The notes under the pieces are model-generated. The model saw nothing but the letters and a program-made list of their open reading frames with translations, was not told the origin of the DNA and made no database searches. A stretch of 43,843 nt of DNA from Burkholderiales bacterium (lineage in GTDB: Bacteria; Pseudomonadota; Gammaproteobacteria; Burkholderiales; Casimicrobiaceae): assembly GCA_031270015.1 (NCBI GenBank), contig JAISYH010000031.1, positions 1 through 43,843 of the forward strand. Reading direction: 5' to 3'. Positions 28,308-37,677 of this stretch are shown in pieces (the first letter of the stretch is position 1; each line of letters opens with the position of its first letter). The translations under genes and the position numbers were made by a program.

Positions 28308-28991
28308 TCAGTCGTCGCTCCAGCGGTAACCTACGCTACGCACGGTTTCCAGTCTGTCATCCATGTTAAACGGAGCGAGCGCTTGTCGTACGCGCCGTAC
28401 TACAACATCGACCGTCCGTTCCTCGACTTCGCTATCTTGTCCCCACACCGCATCGAGTAATCGCTCTCGATTGAACGTCCGTCCCGAACGCGCCACCAGA
28501 AAATAAAGCAACCGGTATTCCAGTGGACCAAGATTCAATACCTTGTTTCCATAGCTCGCCCGATGGGTGTCGGGATCAAGCATCAATTCGCCAGAGCGTA
28601 AAACTTCGCCGCACAACTCCGGAGCGCGGCGACGCAATACCGCTTTTACTCTCGCTTTGAGTTCACGCGGAGAAAACGGTTTGGTGACATAATCATCCAC
28701 CCAATGTTCCAAGCCGGAAATTTTGTCTGACTCTTCCGCGCGCGCAGTTACCATGATGATAGGTAATTGCTTCGTCCGCGTATGATCACGTAGAGATTTT
28801 GCGAATGCCAAACCGGATTGCCCGGGAAGCATCCAATCCAAAAGTAGAAGATCAGGCGAACTCAGCGCAAGTTTCTGCCGCGCTTCTTCGGCGCTACCTG
28901 CTTCGATTATGGTATGCCGATCCGCTTCCAGCGTTACCCGAATCAATTCTACAATCGCGGGCTCATCTTCCACTATCAATATCGTCGCCAT
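28308..28991 (-). CDS. phoB: PhoB response regulator
   Basis: Transcription activator of the Pho regulon. 227 residues from the ATG at 28989-28991, which overlaps the phoU stop by one base (TGATG). The receiver domain (about 1-120) has acidic pocket Glu8-Asp9-Glu10, phospho-acceptor Asp52 in LLDWMLPG, the conserved Thr in VTAR and Lys in VTKPFSPRELKARV. A C-terminal OmpR-type winged helix (about 130-227) ends in RTVDVVVRRVRQAL and VRSVGYRW. It should bind the Pho box found at 33463-33480 upstream of pstS, closing a positive loop on its own operon. Confidence 0.96.
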   Translation of the reverse strand: MATILIVEDEPAIVELIRVTLEADRHTIIEAGSAEEARQKLALSSPDLLLLDWMLPGQSGLAFAKSLRDHTRTKQLPIIMVTARAEESDKISGLEHWVDDYVTKPFSPRELKARVKAVLRRRAPELCGEVLRSGELMLDPDTHRASYGNKVLNLGPLEYRLLYFLVARSGRTFNRERLLDAVWGQDSEVEERTVDVVVRRVRQALAPFNMDDRLETVRSVGYRWSDD

Positions 28992-29716
28992 CAATCTTGC
29001 TCCAATTCCGCTTTAATCTCCTCTAATGAAGCGTGCCGCACATCTTTACCCATCACAATCTGTACTACCGCTTCCGCGATATTCTTGGCGTGATCGCCGA
29101 TACGCTCTATCCATTTAGCGACAAACAACACGTCAAGCCCCGAGCTGATGGTACGCGGGTCTTCCATCATGAATCCAATCAATTGGCGCATAATAACATC
29201 AAAAGCAATATCGATCTCTTCGTCTGAGTCATACGCGGCGATGGCTTCATTGACATCGAGACGAGCAAATGCATTCAAAACTCGCCCTAACGCTTGCTGC
29301 GCCAGTTCACCCGCATGTATCGTCTCAAAATATTGCATTTTTATCAACCGGTCGTTGCCTTGCAAACGTGCCGCTCTGCGAGCAATTTTTTTAGCTTCAT
29401 CGCCGATCCGTTCCAAATCGCTGACGACTTTGCTGATCGTCAATACTGTGCGCAAATCTATTGCCGCCGGCTGCCTTCTGACAATGATTTGGGCGCATTG
29501 GTGGTCGATATCCACCTGCATTTGATTGATTTCTTTTTCTCTGGCTTTGACGACGGTGAGAAGATCGATGTTTTCTTCAGAACCGAGCGCATGCAGCGCA
29601 CCTGCTAACTGTCGCTCGACCAAACCGCCCATCGTTAGTACGCCGCTACGGATATTTTCCATTTCAACATCAAATTGTTTCGAGATATGTTCCGTTTGTG
29701 CGTTTTCCATATTCAT
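28991..29716 (-). CDS. phoU: PhoU phosphate signalling protein
   Basis: Peripheral protein linking the Pst transporter to PhoR and keeping the Pho regulon off when phosphate is ample. 241 residues, all helical, built of two repeated three-helix bundles. Each has a metal-binding motif of the E/D-x3-D type: SDLERIGDEAKKIA in the first half and AKWIERIGDHAKNIAEA in the second. The order pstB-phoU-phoB is close: 13 bases after pstB and a one-base overlap with phoB. The ATG at 29714-29716 is used; another ATG lies two codons on. Confidence 0.96.
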   Translation of the reverse strand: MNMENAQTEHISKQFDVEMENIRSGVLTMGGLVERQLAGALHALGSEENIDLLTVVKAREKEINQMQVDIDHQCAQIIVRRQPAAIDLRTVLTISKVVSDLERIGDEAKKIARRAARLQGNDRLIKMQYFETIHAGELAQQALGRVLNAFARLDVNEAIAAYDSDEEIDIAFDVIMRQLIGFMMEDPRTISSGLDVLFVAKWIERIGDHAKNIAEAVVQIVMGKDVRHASLEEIKAELEQD

Positions 29717-29729
29717 GGTTGTTCTCCGA

Positions 29730-30500
29730 TTATCCGAAACGTCCGGTCACATAATCTTCCGTTTCTGTTTTTTGAGGATTATAAAAGATAGTTTCTGTCT
29801 TGTTATACTCGACGACTTCGCCTAAATACATATATGCCGTATAATCGGAAACGCGCGCCGCTTGTTGCATATTGTGCGTCACAATTACGATGGTAAATTC
29901 CCCACGTAACTCCGAAATCAGTTCCTCGATACGCATGGTTGAAATAGGATCGAGCGCGGAAGTCGGTTCGTCCAAAAGCAAAATTTCGGGATGCACGGCG
30001 ATGCCTCGCGCGATACATAACCGTTGTTGTTGCCCGCCGGACAAACTCATTCCCTCTTGATTGAGCTTGTCTTTGACTTCATCCCATAAAGCCGCCTTGC
30101 GCAACGCCCACTCCACCCGTTCGTCCATCGCGCTACGGGAAAGGTTTTCGTGCAGACGCACGCCGTAGGCGATATTGTTGTATACCGACATTGGAAAAGG
30201 CGTTGGCTTCTGAAAAATCATGCCGACACGTTTACGCAGTTCACTTAGATCGACATCCTCCGCAAGAATGTTCTCATCACCAATACGCAAACCGCCTTCC
30301 ACACGCTGCCCCGGATAAAGCGCATACATTCGATTGATGGCACGCAGCAACGTCGACTTGCCGCATCCCGAAGGACCGATGAACGCCGTTACCACGCCTT
30401 GAAGAATACTCAAGTTAATATCTTTCAAGGCAAGAAATTTACCATAATAAAAATTGAAATGATCGAATTGAATCAACACATTTGTCGACGAATTATGCAT
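29730..30500 (-). CDS. pstB: Phosphate ABC transporter ATPase PstB
   Basis: ATP-binding subunit driving phosphate import through PstC/PstA. 256 residues: Walker [10 protein letters not shown] (42-50), [18 protein letters not shown] typical of PstB, Q-loop [21 protein letters not shown], signature [16 protein letters not shown] and Walker [14 protein letters not shown]. The sequence is a clear PstB rather than a general ATPase. It sits six bases after pstA and 13 before phoU. PstB also takes part in signalling phosphate status to PhoR through PhoU. Confidence 0.97.
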   Translation of the reverse strand: MHNSSTNVLIQFDHFNFYYGKFLALKDINLSILQGVVTAFIGPSGCGKSTLLRAINRMYALYPGQRVEGGLRIGDENILAEDVDLSELRKRVGMIFQKPTPFPMSVYNNIAYGVRLHENLSRSAMDERVEWALRKAALWDEVKDKLNQEGMSLSGGQQQRLCIARGIAVHPEILLLDEPTSALDPISTMRIEELISELRGEFTIVIVTHNMQQAARVSDYTAYMYLGEVVEYNKTETIFYNPQKTETEDYVTGRFG

Positions 30501-30506
30501 AAAGCC

Positions 30507-31364
30507 TCACGATGTTTTGCGCTGAAGAATCAAGCGCGCAAGAATATTGAGAAGCAAAACGGTCAATACGATCAGAAAAACACCCGCCCAGGCAAGCCGA
30601 CTCCAATCTGCAAACGGACTCATCGCGAACTTGAAAATCACGACCGGCAAGCTGGCAAGCGGCTCGTCAAGATTCAATGACCAATATTGATTAGAAAGCG
30701 CGGTAAATAAAAGAGGGGCAGTTTCTCCAGATATGCGCGCGACGGCAAGCATCACACCGGTAATCACGCCGGCGAAAGAGGCGCGCAAACTGACGTTGAG
30801 AATCATATGCCAGTTAGGCGCGCCCAGCGCATACGCCGCTTCGCGCAAACTGGTCGGCACCAGCCTCAACATATTTTCCGTCGTGCGCACAACAACAGGA
30901 ATGACGATTAGTGTCAACGCCAATACGCCCGCCCAACCAGAGAAATGTCCGCGCCGCGTCACGTAAATTTCGTAGATAAACAAACCGATGATGATGGAAG
31001 GCGCCGACAATAAAATATCGTTAATGAAACGCACGATTTCACCAAGCATATTCCGTCTGCCAAACTCAGCAAGGTAAATACCGGAAAAAATTCCGATTGG
31101 CGTACCCAAGAGCGTTGCCAAGCCGACCATCATCAAACTCCCCATGATGGCGTTCGCCAATCCGCCTGTTTCCGAATTGGGCGGCGGTGTCATCTCGGTA
31201 AACAGATCAAGCGAAAGACCTGAAATGCCAAGCGACAACGTCGTCCATAAAATCCAGAATAGCCAGAACAAACCGAATAATATCGCAAACAGCGACAAGA
31301 TAACGCTCATCCAGTCAAGTAGTTGCCGCTTAAACAGTAACCATGATATCTTTCGATACTTCAC
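30507..31364 (-). CDS. pstA: Phosphate ABC permease PstA
   Basis: 285 residues with six predicted membrane segments and the binding-protein-dependent permease motif [19 protein letters not shown] in the middle. [13 protein letters not shown] and [14 protein letters not shown] are typical of PstA. Translation begins with GTG (31362-31364), which overlaps the pstC stop in GTGA; the choice is backed by a near-perfect Shine-Dalgarno AGGAGGTGA just upstream. Forms a heterodimer with PstC in the inner membrane. Confidence 0.95.
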   Translation of the reverse strand: MKYRKISWLLFKRQLLDWMSVILSLFAILFGLFWLFWILWTTLSLGISGLSLDLFTEMTPPPNSETGGLANAIMGSLMMVGLATLLGTPIGIFSGIYLAEFGRRNMLGEIVRFINDILLSAPSIIIGLFIYEIYVTRRGHFSGWAGVLALTLIVIPVVVRTTENMLRLVPTSLREAAYALGAPNWHMILNVSLRASFAGVITGVMLAVARISGETAPLLFTALSNQYWSLNLDEPLASLPVVIFKFAMSPFADWSRLAWAGVFLIVLTVLLLNILARLILQRKTS

Positions 31365-32335
31365 GCTTGTTCACCTCCTGATTTGGACAAACGTAATAAA
31401 AGTAACTTCGATGCGCTCAATACTAAAAACGTAATCAGAAATAAAACCAGCCCCAATTCAATCAGTGATGAAGTGTATAGGTCGCTCGTCGCTTCCGCGA
31501 ACTCGTTCGCCAACGCCGAAGCGATGCTATTGCAAGGCAAGAACAACGAAAAACCTTGAAAAGAATTGATGTTGCCGATCAAGAATGTTACCGCCATCGT
31601 CTCGCCCAACGCCCGCCCTAATCCAAGCATGATACCGCCGACAACACCAACGCGAGTATAAGGAAGTACGATATTCCAGACGACCTCCCAACGAGTTGCG
31701 CCGAGCGCGTAAGAAGACTCTTTGAGAATGGACGGCGTGACTTCAAAAACATCACGCATCACAGAAGCAATGAAAGGAATGATCATGATCGCCAAAACGA
31801 TACCCGCTGCCAAGATACCCACGCCTATCGGCGGACCCGAAAAGAATTCGCCGATGATCGGTAAGATGCCCAAGGTTTCGCTTAACCAGGGCTGCGCATA
31901 TTCCGAAAAAATGGGCACGAATACCAGTAATCCCCACATCCCGTAAACAATACTGGGAACGCCAGCGAGTAACTCGATGGCGATCCCCAATGTTTTTTTC
32001 ATCCACACAGGCGCAAGCTCAGTAATAAAAAATGCAATGCCAAAACTCACCGGGAGGGCAATCAACAACGCGATGGCCGATGTGATCAGTGTGCCGTAAA
32101 TGGGAATCAGCGCGCCAAACCGTTCTTGCGGCGGATTCCATTCCGCGCTCCAAAGGAAAGACACGCCGAATTGTTTCATCGCTGGCAACGCGCCCCAAAT
32201 CAAAGAAAACAGAATGCCGAACAAAGCGATCAACGTCAATAACGCAAAAGCGCGACATATCTGAAAAAACAGGAAATCTGCCCATATCGCGCGATATTTA
32301 TTAACTTTTCGAGAAAGAACGATATTTGCGCTCAT
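31361..32335 (-). CDS. pstC: Phosphate ABC permease PstC
   Basis: 324 residues with six or more membrane segments; partner of PstA. The motif [29 protein letters not shown] carries the EAA-type loop that docks on PstB (shown in part: [12 protein letters not shown]). [13 protein letters not shown] and [16 protein letters not shown] are diagnostic for PstC. It follows pstS by 38 bases. An ATG at 32333-32335 with [10 protein letters not shown] fits the usual short cytosolic start. Confidence 0.95.
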   Translation of the reverse strand: MSANIVLSRKVNKYRAIWADFLFFQICRAFALLTLIALFGILFSLIWGALPAMKQFGVSFLWSAEWNPPQERFGALIPIYGTLITSAIALLIALPVSFGIAFFITELAPVWMKKTLGIAIELLAGVPSIVYGMWGLLVFVPIFSEYAQPWLSETLGILPIIGEFFSGPPIGVGILAAGIVLAIMIIPFIASVMRDVFEVTPSILKESSYALGATRWEVVWNIVLPYTRVGVVGGIMLGLGRALGETMAVTFLIGNINSFQGFSLFLPCNSIASALANEFAEATSDLYTSSLIELGLVLFLITFLVLSASKLLLLRLSKSGGEQA

Positions 32336-32373
32336 CGCTTACACCGATCAACCATCACAATACACACGGCAAA

Positions 32374-33414
32374 CTACGGATAAATCGGTTTGCCATCGTT
32401 ACTTTTGATGTTGCTCCATGCTCGTTCCACGATGACTTTGGTCAATGATTCGGGTAAAGGAACATAATCAAGTTCGCTCGCCATCTCGCTTCCCTCTCGA
32501 TAAGCCCAAGCGAAGAACTCCAACACTTCTTTGGCTTGCGCCGGTTTGTCCTGCGCCCGATGCATCAAGACAAATGTTGCGCCGGAAATAGGCCAAGTTT
32601 TTTCGCCCGCTTGTTCAGTAAGAATTTCATAGAATGACTCTGCATCCCATTTTGCGCCAGACGCGGCGGATTTAAAACTTTCTTCGCTCGGCGCAACGAA
32701 ACGACCATCAGCGTTTTGCAACATCACATACGCCATCTTGCTTTGTTTCGCGTATGCATATTCGACATACCCGATTGAATTATCTACGCGCTGAACGAAC
32801 GCGGAGATACCTTCGTTCCCTTTACCCCCCAGTCCGACAGGCCATTGCACTGCTGAATTTGCGCCGACTTTTTCTTTCCATTCCGCGCTGACTTTAGACA
32901 AATAATTGGTAAATATAAACGATGTCCCCGACCCATCCGAACGGCGGACTACTGCGATCGCCACCGAAGGAAGCGGCAAATTTTGATTGAGTGCTTTAAT
33001 CTTCGGATCATCCCATCGTTCGATTTTCCCTAGATAAATATCGGCAAGAATTGCGCCCGTCAACTTGAGTTGCCCCGCCGTGATTCCTTTGATATTGACC
33101 ACCGGTACGACACCTCCGATGACCGTAGGAAATTGCACCAATCCGTTCTTTTGTAAATCATCTGGCTTCATCGGCGCATCCGAGGCGCCAAAATCTATCG
33201 TTTTCGCTTGAATCTGCTTAATGCCACCACCGGAACCTATTGACTGATAGTTAATTTTGTGACCTGTTTTCTTGTGATAAGCATCCGCCCATTTCGAATA
33301 TAAAGGCGCTGGAAAAGAAGCGCCTGCTCCGGTAATCTCAGCGGCGTTGACACCTGTCACCAATGTCAGCGCCACGATTCCCGTCACGCATCGAGGTAAA
33401 AAATTCCGTAACAT
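32374..33414 (-). CDS. pstS: Periplasmic phosphate-binding protein PstS
   Basis: High-affinity phosphate-binding protein feeding PstCAB. 346 residues from the ATG at 33412-33414, with AAGGAG 7 bases upstream (a TTG one codon earlier is less likely). Signal peptide to about VNAAE, then GAGASFPAPLYSKWADAY, SIGSGGGIKQI, DFGASDAPM and RSDGSGTSFIF, the loops that hold phosphate. The length is standard. It is the first gene of the pstSCAB-phoU-phoBR operon and has its own Pho box. Confidence 0.96.
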   Translation of the reverse strand: MLRNFLPRCVTGIVALTLVTGVNAAEITGAGASFPAPLYSKWADAYHKKTGHKINYQSIGSGGGIKQIQAKTIDFGASDAPMKPDDLQKNGLVQFPTVIGGVVPVVNIKGITAGQLKLTGAILADIYLGKIERWDDPKIKALNQNLPLPSVAIAVVRRSDGSGTSFIFTNYLSKVSAEWKEKVGANSAVQWPVGLGGKGNEGISAFVQRVDNSIGYVEYAYAKQSKMAYVMLQNADGRFVAPSEESFKSAASGAKWDAESFYEILTEQAGEKTWPISGATFVLMHRAQDKPAQAKEVLEFFAWAYREGSEMASELDYVPLPESLTKVIVERAWSNIKSNDGKPIYP

Positions 33415-33448
33415 CAAATACTCCTTAATAAGTAAGTGGAGATTTGAC

Positions 33449-33480
33449 TATAAATCTTGATTCTTACAATTTCATTACAA
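33449..33480 (-). promoter_or_regulatory. Pho box and -10 of the pst operon
   Basis: On the minus strand TTGTAAT-GAAA-TTGTAAG (33480-33463) is two 7-base direct repeats spaced 11 bases apart, the geometry of the PhoB box (CTGTCAT-4-CTGTCAT). Eleven bases on from the second TTGTAA is TATAGT, a suitable -10 (33451-33446 by count), so the box replaces the -35. The pstS start is about 50 bases downstream. Confidence 0.8.
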
Positions 33481-33525
33481 CGCGCAGCTTATGAGCATAT
33501 CCCCCGCGCCCCAAACCGTTTCCCG

Positions 33526-34215
33526 TCATACTTCCGCCAAATCTTGTGGCGCGCCGATATTCTTCCAGAAACCGTCGTAACGTTCGCCGGAAACGATGTT
33601 CTGCGCGATCCACTGCCGATAATACGGCGTGAGCTTTTGCGGCACATTGGGATCAATATAGGTAAACAAATCGGTATGGTATACTCCGATATTACCGAAA
33701 GTTAAACGCGCTGCGCCCGCATGCTCATCGAGCGACAACGTACCATCGTCACCCAACACGAAATCTCCATCCAAATGGTAAGGTGGATTCGGCACCATCA
33801 CAAGATGCGCGCACGGTCGTACCGCCGCATCGACTTCCACGACGCGCGGCGTCAACTTTCGATAATCAAACTCGGTGTAAATATCGGCGCTGACGATCAC
33901 CACCGCGCCTCGTTTCAATAACGGCAACGCGCGGGCGATACCACCTGCCGTTTCCAGCGCCGGATTTTCTTCCGACCAATATAAACTTACACCCCACTGT
34001 TTACCGTCGCCCAACGCTTGTTTGACCGCTTCGCCCAACCATGAAACATTGATCGCGATCCGATCGAATCCAGCGCGCGCCAACGCTTCGATCTGGCGGA
34101 CGATCAGCGGCTTACCGCCGACCTCGAGTAACGGCTTCGGCATCGTATCGGTTAAAGGGCGCATCCGCTCACCGCGACCGGCGGCAAGAATCATCGCGCG
34201 CGCTTCCGCAGTCAT
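33526..34215 (-). CDS. murU: N-acetylmuramate-1-phosphate uridylyltransferase
   Basis: Sugar nucleotidyltransferase of 229 residues: nucleotide loop LAAGRGERMRPLT (10-22), Lys27 in MPKPLLEVGG, and metal-binding Asp in VSADIYTEFD. By itself it would be called glucose-1-phosphate nucleotidyltransferase-like. The MurU call rests on its coupling to the kinase AmgK: the two overlap by one base (TGATG). Together they turn recycled N-acetylmuramate into UDP-MurNAc, bypassing MurA/fosfomycin-sensitive synthesis, as known in Pseudomonas and several betaproteobacteria. The pair lies directly next to lptD, as in those organisms. Confidence 0.85.
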   Translation of the reverse strand: MTAEARAMILAAGRGERMRPLTDTMPKPLLEVGGKPLIVRQIEALARAGFDRIAINVSWLGEAVKQALGDGKQWGVSLYWSEENPALETAGGIARALPLLKRGAVVIVSADIYTEFDYRKLTPRVVEVDAAVRPCAHLVMVPNPPYHLDGDFVLGDDGTLSLDEHAGAARLTFGNIGVYHTDLFTYIDPNVPQKLTPYYRQWIAQNIVSGERYDGFWKNIGAPQDLAEV

Positions 34216-35234
34216 CAGAAAGTATATCCTACTTCGGGTTGACGATGATCCAGCGCATCCAATAATTGCAACAGCGGCGCAAGTTCCGAATAACGTCCGG
34301 CGGCTTGACGCAAATAATGTATTACGCGCGGTAAATTGTCGAGGTATGCGTTTTTACCATCCCGATATGAGAGCCGCGTAAAAATACCGGCGACTTTCAA
34401 GTGCCTTTGCACACCCATCCATTCAAAGTCTCGCCAGAATGTGTCAAACCGCGGCGCGACCGGCAGCCTTGCCGCGCGCGCGCCTTCCCAATAACGAATC
34501 GCCCAATCGAGCTGCCTCTCCTCATCCCAATCAATATAAGCATCGCGTAGCAGCGATACCAGGTCATAAGTAATTGCGCCATATACCGCGTCCTGAAAAT
34601 CGAGCACGCCCGGATTATTTTCTTTAAGCAACATCAAATTACGCGAATGATAATCACGATGCACGAATACTCGCGGCTGCGTCTGTACTGACGCGATCAA
34701 ACAATCAAATAGCGTGCTTAACATTTGCTGCTCGCGCACGCTCAATATATGCCCCCGATGTTCCGTCACATACCACTCGGGAAAAAGCATCAATTCGCGG
34801 CGCAATAACGCGTCGTCGTAATCTGGCAAGACACCGACACGGCTGGCTTTTTGCCAGACGATCAACGCTTGCAGCGCGTCTCGATAAAGATGTTCGGCGC
34901 TCGCGTTGTTTTCCAATGCCTGTTGATACGTCACATCGCCAAAATCCTGCAACAGTAAAAAACCACGCGGTACATTTCGCGCGAAAATTCGGGGCGCGGT
35001 CACGCCGCTTTCCCGCATTAGCGACGCGACGCTCAAATAAGACTCGATGTTTTCCTTTTTCGGCGGCGCGTCCATCGCAATCAGCGTTTTTTGCCCAAAC
35101 AACGGCGTTTCCAGTACGATGCGGAAATAACGACGAAAACTAGCGTCCGCCGACGCGGGTGTGATTTCAAACGCCGCACCGCCGACATCATGTTTAATCC
35201 ATTCGCATAATGCGGAAAAACGTAAATCTTGCAT
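34215..35234 (-). CDS. amgK: N-acetylmuramate/N-acetylglucosamine kinase AmgK
   Basis: Phosphorylates MurNAc (and GlcNAc) at the anomeric carbon for MurU. 339 residues with the aminoglycoside phosphotransferase fold: ATP-side start DASFRRYFRI, catalytic loop VHRDYHSRNLMLL (near residue 191) and metal aspartate in VLDFQDAVYG (near 210). I start at the ATG 35232-35234 (MQDLRFSALCEWI); a longer reading to 35459 would overlap lptD and has no family likeness. The ribosome site is weak. Divergent from lptD with a gap of 78 bases, in which both promoters must sit. Confidence 0.88.
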   Translation of the reverse strand: MQDLRFSALCEWIKHDVGGAAFEITPASADASFRRYFRIVLETPLFGQKTLIAMDAPPKKENIESYLSVASLMRESGVTAPRIFARNVPRGFLLLQDFGDVTYQQALENNASAEHLYRDALQALIVWQKASRVGVLPDYDDALLRRELMLFPEWYVTEHRGHILSVREQQMLSTLFDCLIASVQTQPRVFVHRDYHSRNLMLLKENNPGVLDFQDAVYGAITYDLVSLLRDAYIDWDEERQLDWAIRYWEGARAARLPVAPRFDTFWRDFEWMGVQRHLKVAGIFTRLSYRDGKNAYLDNLPRVIHYLRQAAGRYSELAPLLQLLDALDHRQPEVGYTF

Positions 35235-35312
35235 GGAAATCAACTTTATGTGTTGAACAGGTTTACTGTCGGCTAGAATAACGTATTTTTCAATTGCTTC
35301 GCGCTGATTTTC

Positions 35313-37670
35313 ATGTCTTTGCTTAAAATGGTTGCTGCAACGGCATATGCCGTCATTTTGCTGTTCTCCGCTTTCGCTGAGGCGCAAACGCTTGCAACAC
35401 CGTTTACCTTGCGCACCGAACGTGAACTTGCCGCGCCGAACGGTGGACTGCGCACGCATAGCGGCGTATCACTTGATCCCAAAACATTTTCTTCCGGCGC
35501 GTCGGGACAACGCGGCATGGTGTTTTTGCGCGCCGACGCAACCGAAGGTAATCATGATGTCGTGGAAGCAACCGGCAATGTCGAACTACGCGCGCAATAC
35601 GATACGGTACTTGCCGATTTTTTGCGCTATGATCGCAGCACTGACACCATACACGCGCGCGGCAATGTCGTCGTACGCCGACAAGGCAGTTGGGTCACCG
35701 GACCTGAAATCGATTACGTCCGCGATCAAGCCACCGGCGAATTGAAGCAACCCCTCTTTTATGTTGAAGATGTCGGTGGGCGCGGTGACGCCGAACGGCT
35801 CGAGTTTGCCGGTCCTGATCTCTACAACGTGATCAAGTCCCGTTTTACGACCTGCGCAGCACCGCGTGAAGATTGGTTTCTGATGGCGGACAAAATGAAG
35901 TTCGATACGCAGCGTTCGGTCGGCACGGCATATGGCGCGTCGTTGCGTTTTATGAACGTCCCGTTGTTCTATACGCCTTGGTTCGAGTTTCCTCTAAGCA
36001 ATAAAAGGAAATCCGGTTTCCTGACGCCTTCTTACGGCACATCCAACGCGCGCGGCATCGAGTTTTCGGTACCATATTATTGGAACATCGCACCCAATTA
36101 CGACGCGACGATCATGCCGCGCCTCATGAGCAAACGTGGTTTGCAATTAAATGGACAATTCCGTTACCTTTTCGGTGGCAAATTGCCGATGCAAGGCATC
36201 GTAGAGGGAGAATATTTGCGTTCGGACAATCAAACCGGAGAAAACCGTTATTTGGTTTCGTGGAAACATTCTCAAGGCTTGTTGCCTTGGATGACCGCCT
36301 ACGCCGATGTGAACAAAGTTTCCGATGATACTTACTTCGCCGATCTCGCTGACCGGATCGCAGTCACGTCGCAAACCACGTTGCCGCGTGAGGCCGGTTT
36401 ACGGATGTGGCGAGGACCGTTTTCGGCATTGTTGCGCGTACAGAATTTTCAGACGCTGCAAGACCCCCGCGAACCCACCTTGCCTCCTTATAATCGCGCG
36501 CCGCAAGTATTGGTCAATATGAGCGAATGGACGACCGGCGGTTTACGTGATTGGGGATTGAGTCTTTCGGGACTTGCCGAATATGCTCGTTTCAATCAAT
36601 GGCAACAACCGTATGAAGGAGAGCGTTCCGTCATTCATCCGACGATCACTTGGAAAAAACAGACGCTCGGTTGGTTTGCGGCAGCGCGAGCGGGCGTTCA
36701 ACAACGTAATTATTGGTTGAACAACGATAAACTCGCTGTTGGTCATCGGCGCAATCCCAGCGCCACCATTCCCATGTTCAGCCTGGATAGCGGCTTGATT
36801 TTCGAGCGCGAAGGCAGTCTGTGGGGGCACGACTACGTGCAGACTTTAGAACCGCGTCTCTTTTATGTTTATATTCCGCACCGCAACCAAAACGATCATC
36901 CCATCTTTGACACTACTGTCGATGATTTCAGTTTTTCACAACTGTTTCGTGAAAACCGTTATCTCGGCAACGACCGCATCGGCGACGCCAGCCAATTAAC
37001 GACGGCGTTGACTTCGCGCATTCTTTCCGAAAACGGCGCGGAAATTCTGCGTATCTACGGCGGGCAACGTTTCTATTTTTCGGATCAACGCGTAACCATG
37101 CCCGGAGAATCACTGCGTTCCGCCGACAGTTCCGATTTTCTGTTCGGCGTTGAGGGACGCTTGTCTTCCCAATGGTCGGCAAGTATGTTCACTCAGTACA
37201 ATTTCGATCAAAACGAATCGGAACGCTTCAATTTCAGCTTGCGTTGGTCGCCCAAACCAGGGCATACGCTTGCTGGAAGCTGGCGTTACACCAAACAAGT
37301 CGTCGATACCTACAAAGGATTGACCAGTCTGAAACAATTCGACCTCGCCGGTCAGTGGCCTGTTTCGGAACGGTGGAACTTAGTGGCGCGCTGGAATTAC
37401 TCATTGGAAGACTCCAAAACGCTGGAAGCGCTTGGCGGCGTCGAGTACAATGCCGGTTGCTGGATTCTCCGCGCGGTCATTCACCAGTTGGCGACGACCA
37501 TCGACACCACCAACATCTCGTTTTTCTTGCAATTCGAATTCAACGGACTGGGGCGTATCGGTTCGTCGCCTATGGATGTACTCCGACGTAGCATTCCGGG
37601 CTACACTACGGCAAGCGACTTGTCGCAAACCGATAATACGCCGACTTATTCTATTTACCCTGAATTTTGA
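35313..37670 (+). CDS. lptD: LptD, outer-membrane LPS translocon
   Basis: With LptE, inserts lipopolysaccharide into the outer leaflet. 785 residues: signal peptide (cut after FAEAQ), an LptA-like jellyroll at about 65-210 (EATGNVELRAQYDTVLADFL, ARGNVVVRRQG) and a 26-strand-type barrel to the end with SKRGLQLNGQFRYL and FNFSLRWSPKPG. Only two cysteines are present: Cys181 in TTCAAP, and Cys716 in NAGCW. They match one Cys in each half of the E. coli protein, which has four, so one interdomain disulfide is predicted. surA follows after seven bases, so translocon and its chaperone are co-expressed. Confidence 0.96.
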   Translation: MSLLKMVAATAYAVILLFSAFAEAQTLATPFTLRTERELAAPNGGLRTHSGVSLDPKTFSSGASGQRGMVFLRADATEGNHDVVEATGNVELRAQYDTVLADFLRYDRSTDTIHARGNVVVRRQGSWVTGPEIDYVRDQATGELKQPLFYVEDVGGRGDAERLEFAGPDLYNVIKSRFTTCAAPREDWFLMADKMKFDTQRSVGTAYGASLRFMNVPLFYTPWFEFPLSNKRKSGFLTPSYGTSNARGIEFSVPYYWNIAPNYDATIMPRLMSKRGLQLNGQFRYLFGGKLPMQGIVEGEYLRSDNQTGENRYLVSWKHSQGLLPWMTAYADVNKVSDDTYFADLADRIAVTSQTTLPREAGLRMWRGPFSALLRVQNFQTLQDPREPTLPPYNRAPQVLVNMSEWTTGGLRDWGLSLSGLAEYARFNQWQQPYEGERSVIHPTITWKKQTLGWFAAARAGVQQRNYWLNNDKLAVGHRRNPSATIPMFSLDSGLIFEREGSLWGHDYVQTLEPRLFYVYIPHRNQNDHPIFDTTVDDFSFSQLFRENRYLGNDRIGDASQLTTALTSRILSENGAEILRIYGGQRFYFSDQRVTMPGESLRSADSSDFLFGVEGRLSSQWSASMFTQYNFDQNESERFNFSLRWSPKPGHTLAGSWRYTKQVVDTYKGLTSLKQFDLAGQWPVSERWNLVARWNYSLEDSKTLEALGGVEYNAGCWILRAVIHQLATTIDTTNISFFLQFEFNGLGRIGSSPMDVLRRSIPGYTTASDLSQTDNTPTYSIYPEF

Positions 37671-37677
37671 GGTTTCT

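Noticed and set aside
35235-35459. Extension of amgK by 75 codons upstream
   Set aside because: The extra residues overlap the divergent lptD start, resemble no kinase and lack a ribosome site; the ATG at 35234 gives the family's normal N-terminus.
37432-37677. Upstream start for surA inside lptD
   Set aside because: The added residues are lptD in another frame. The ATG at 37678 gives a standard signal peptide.
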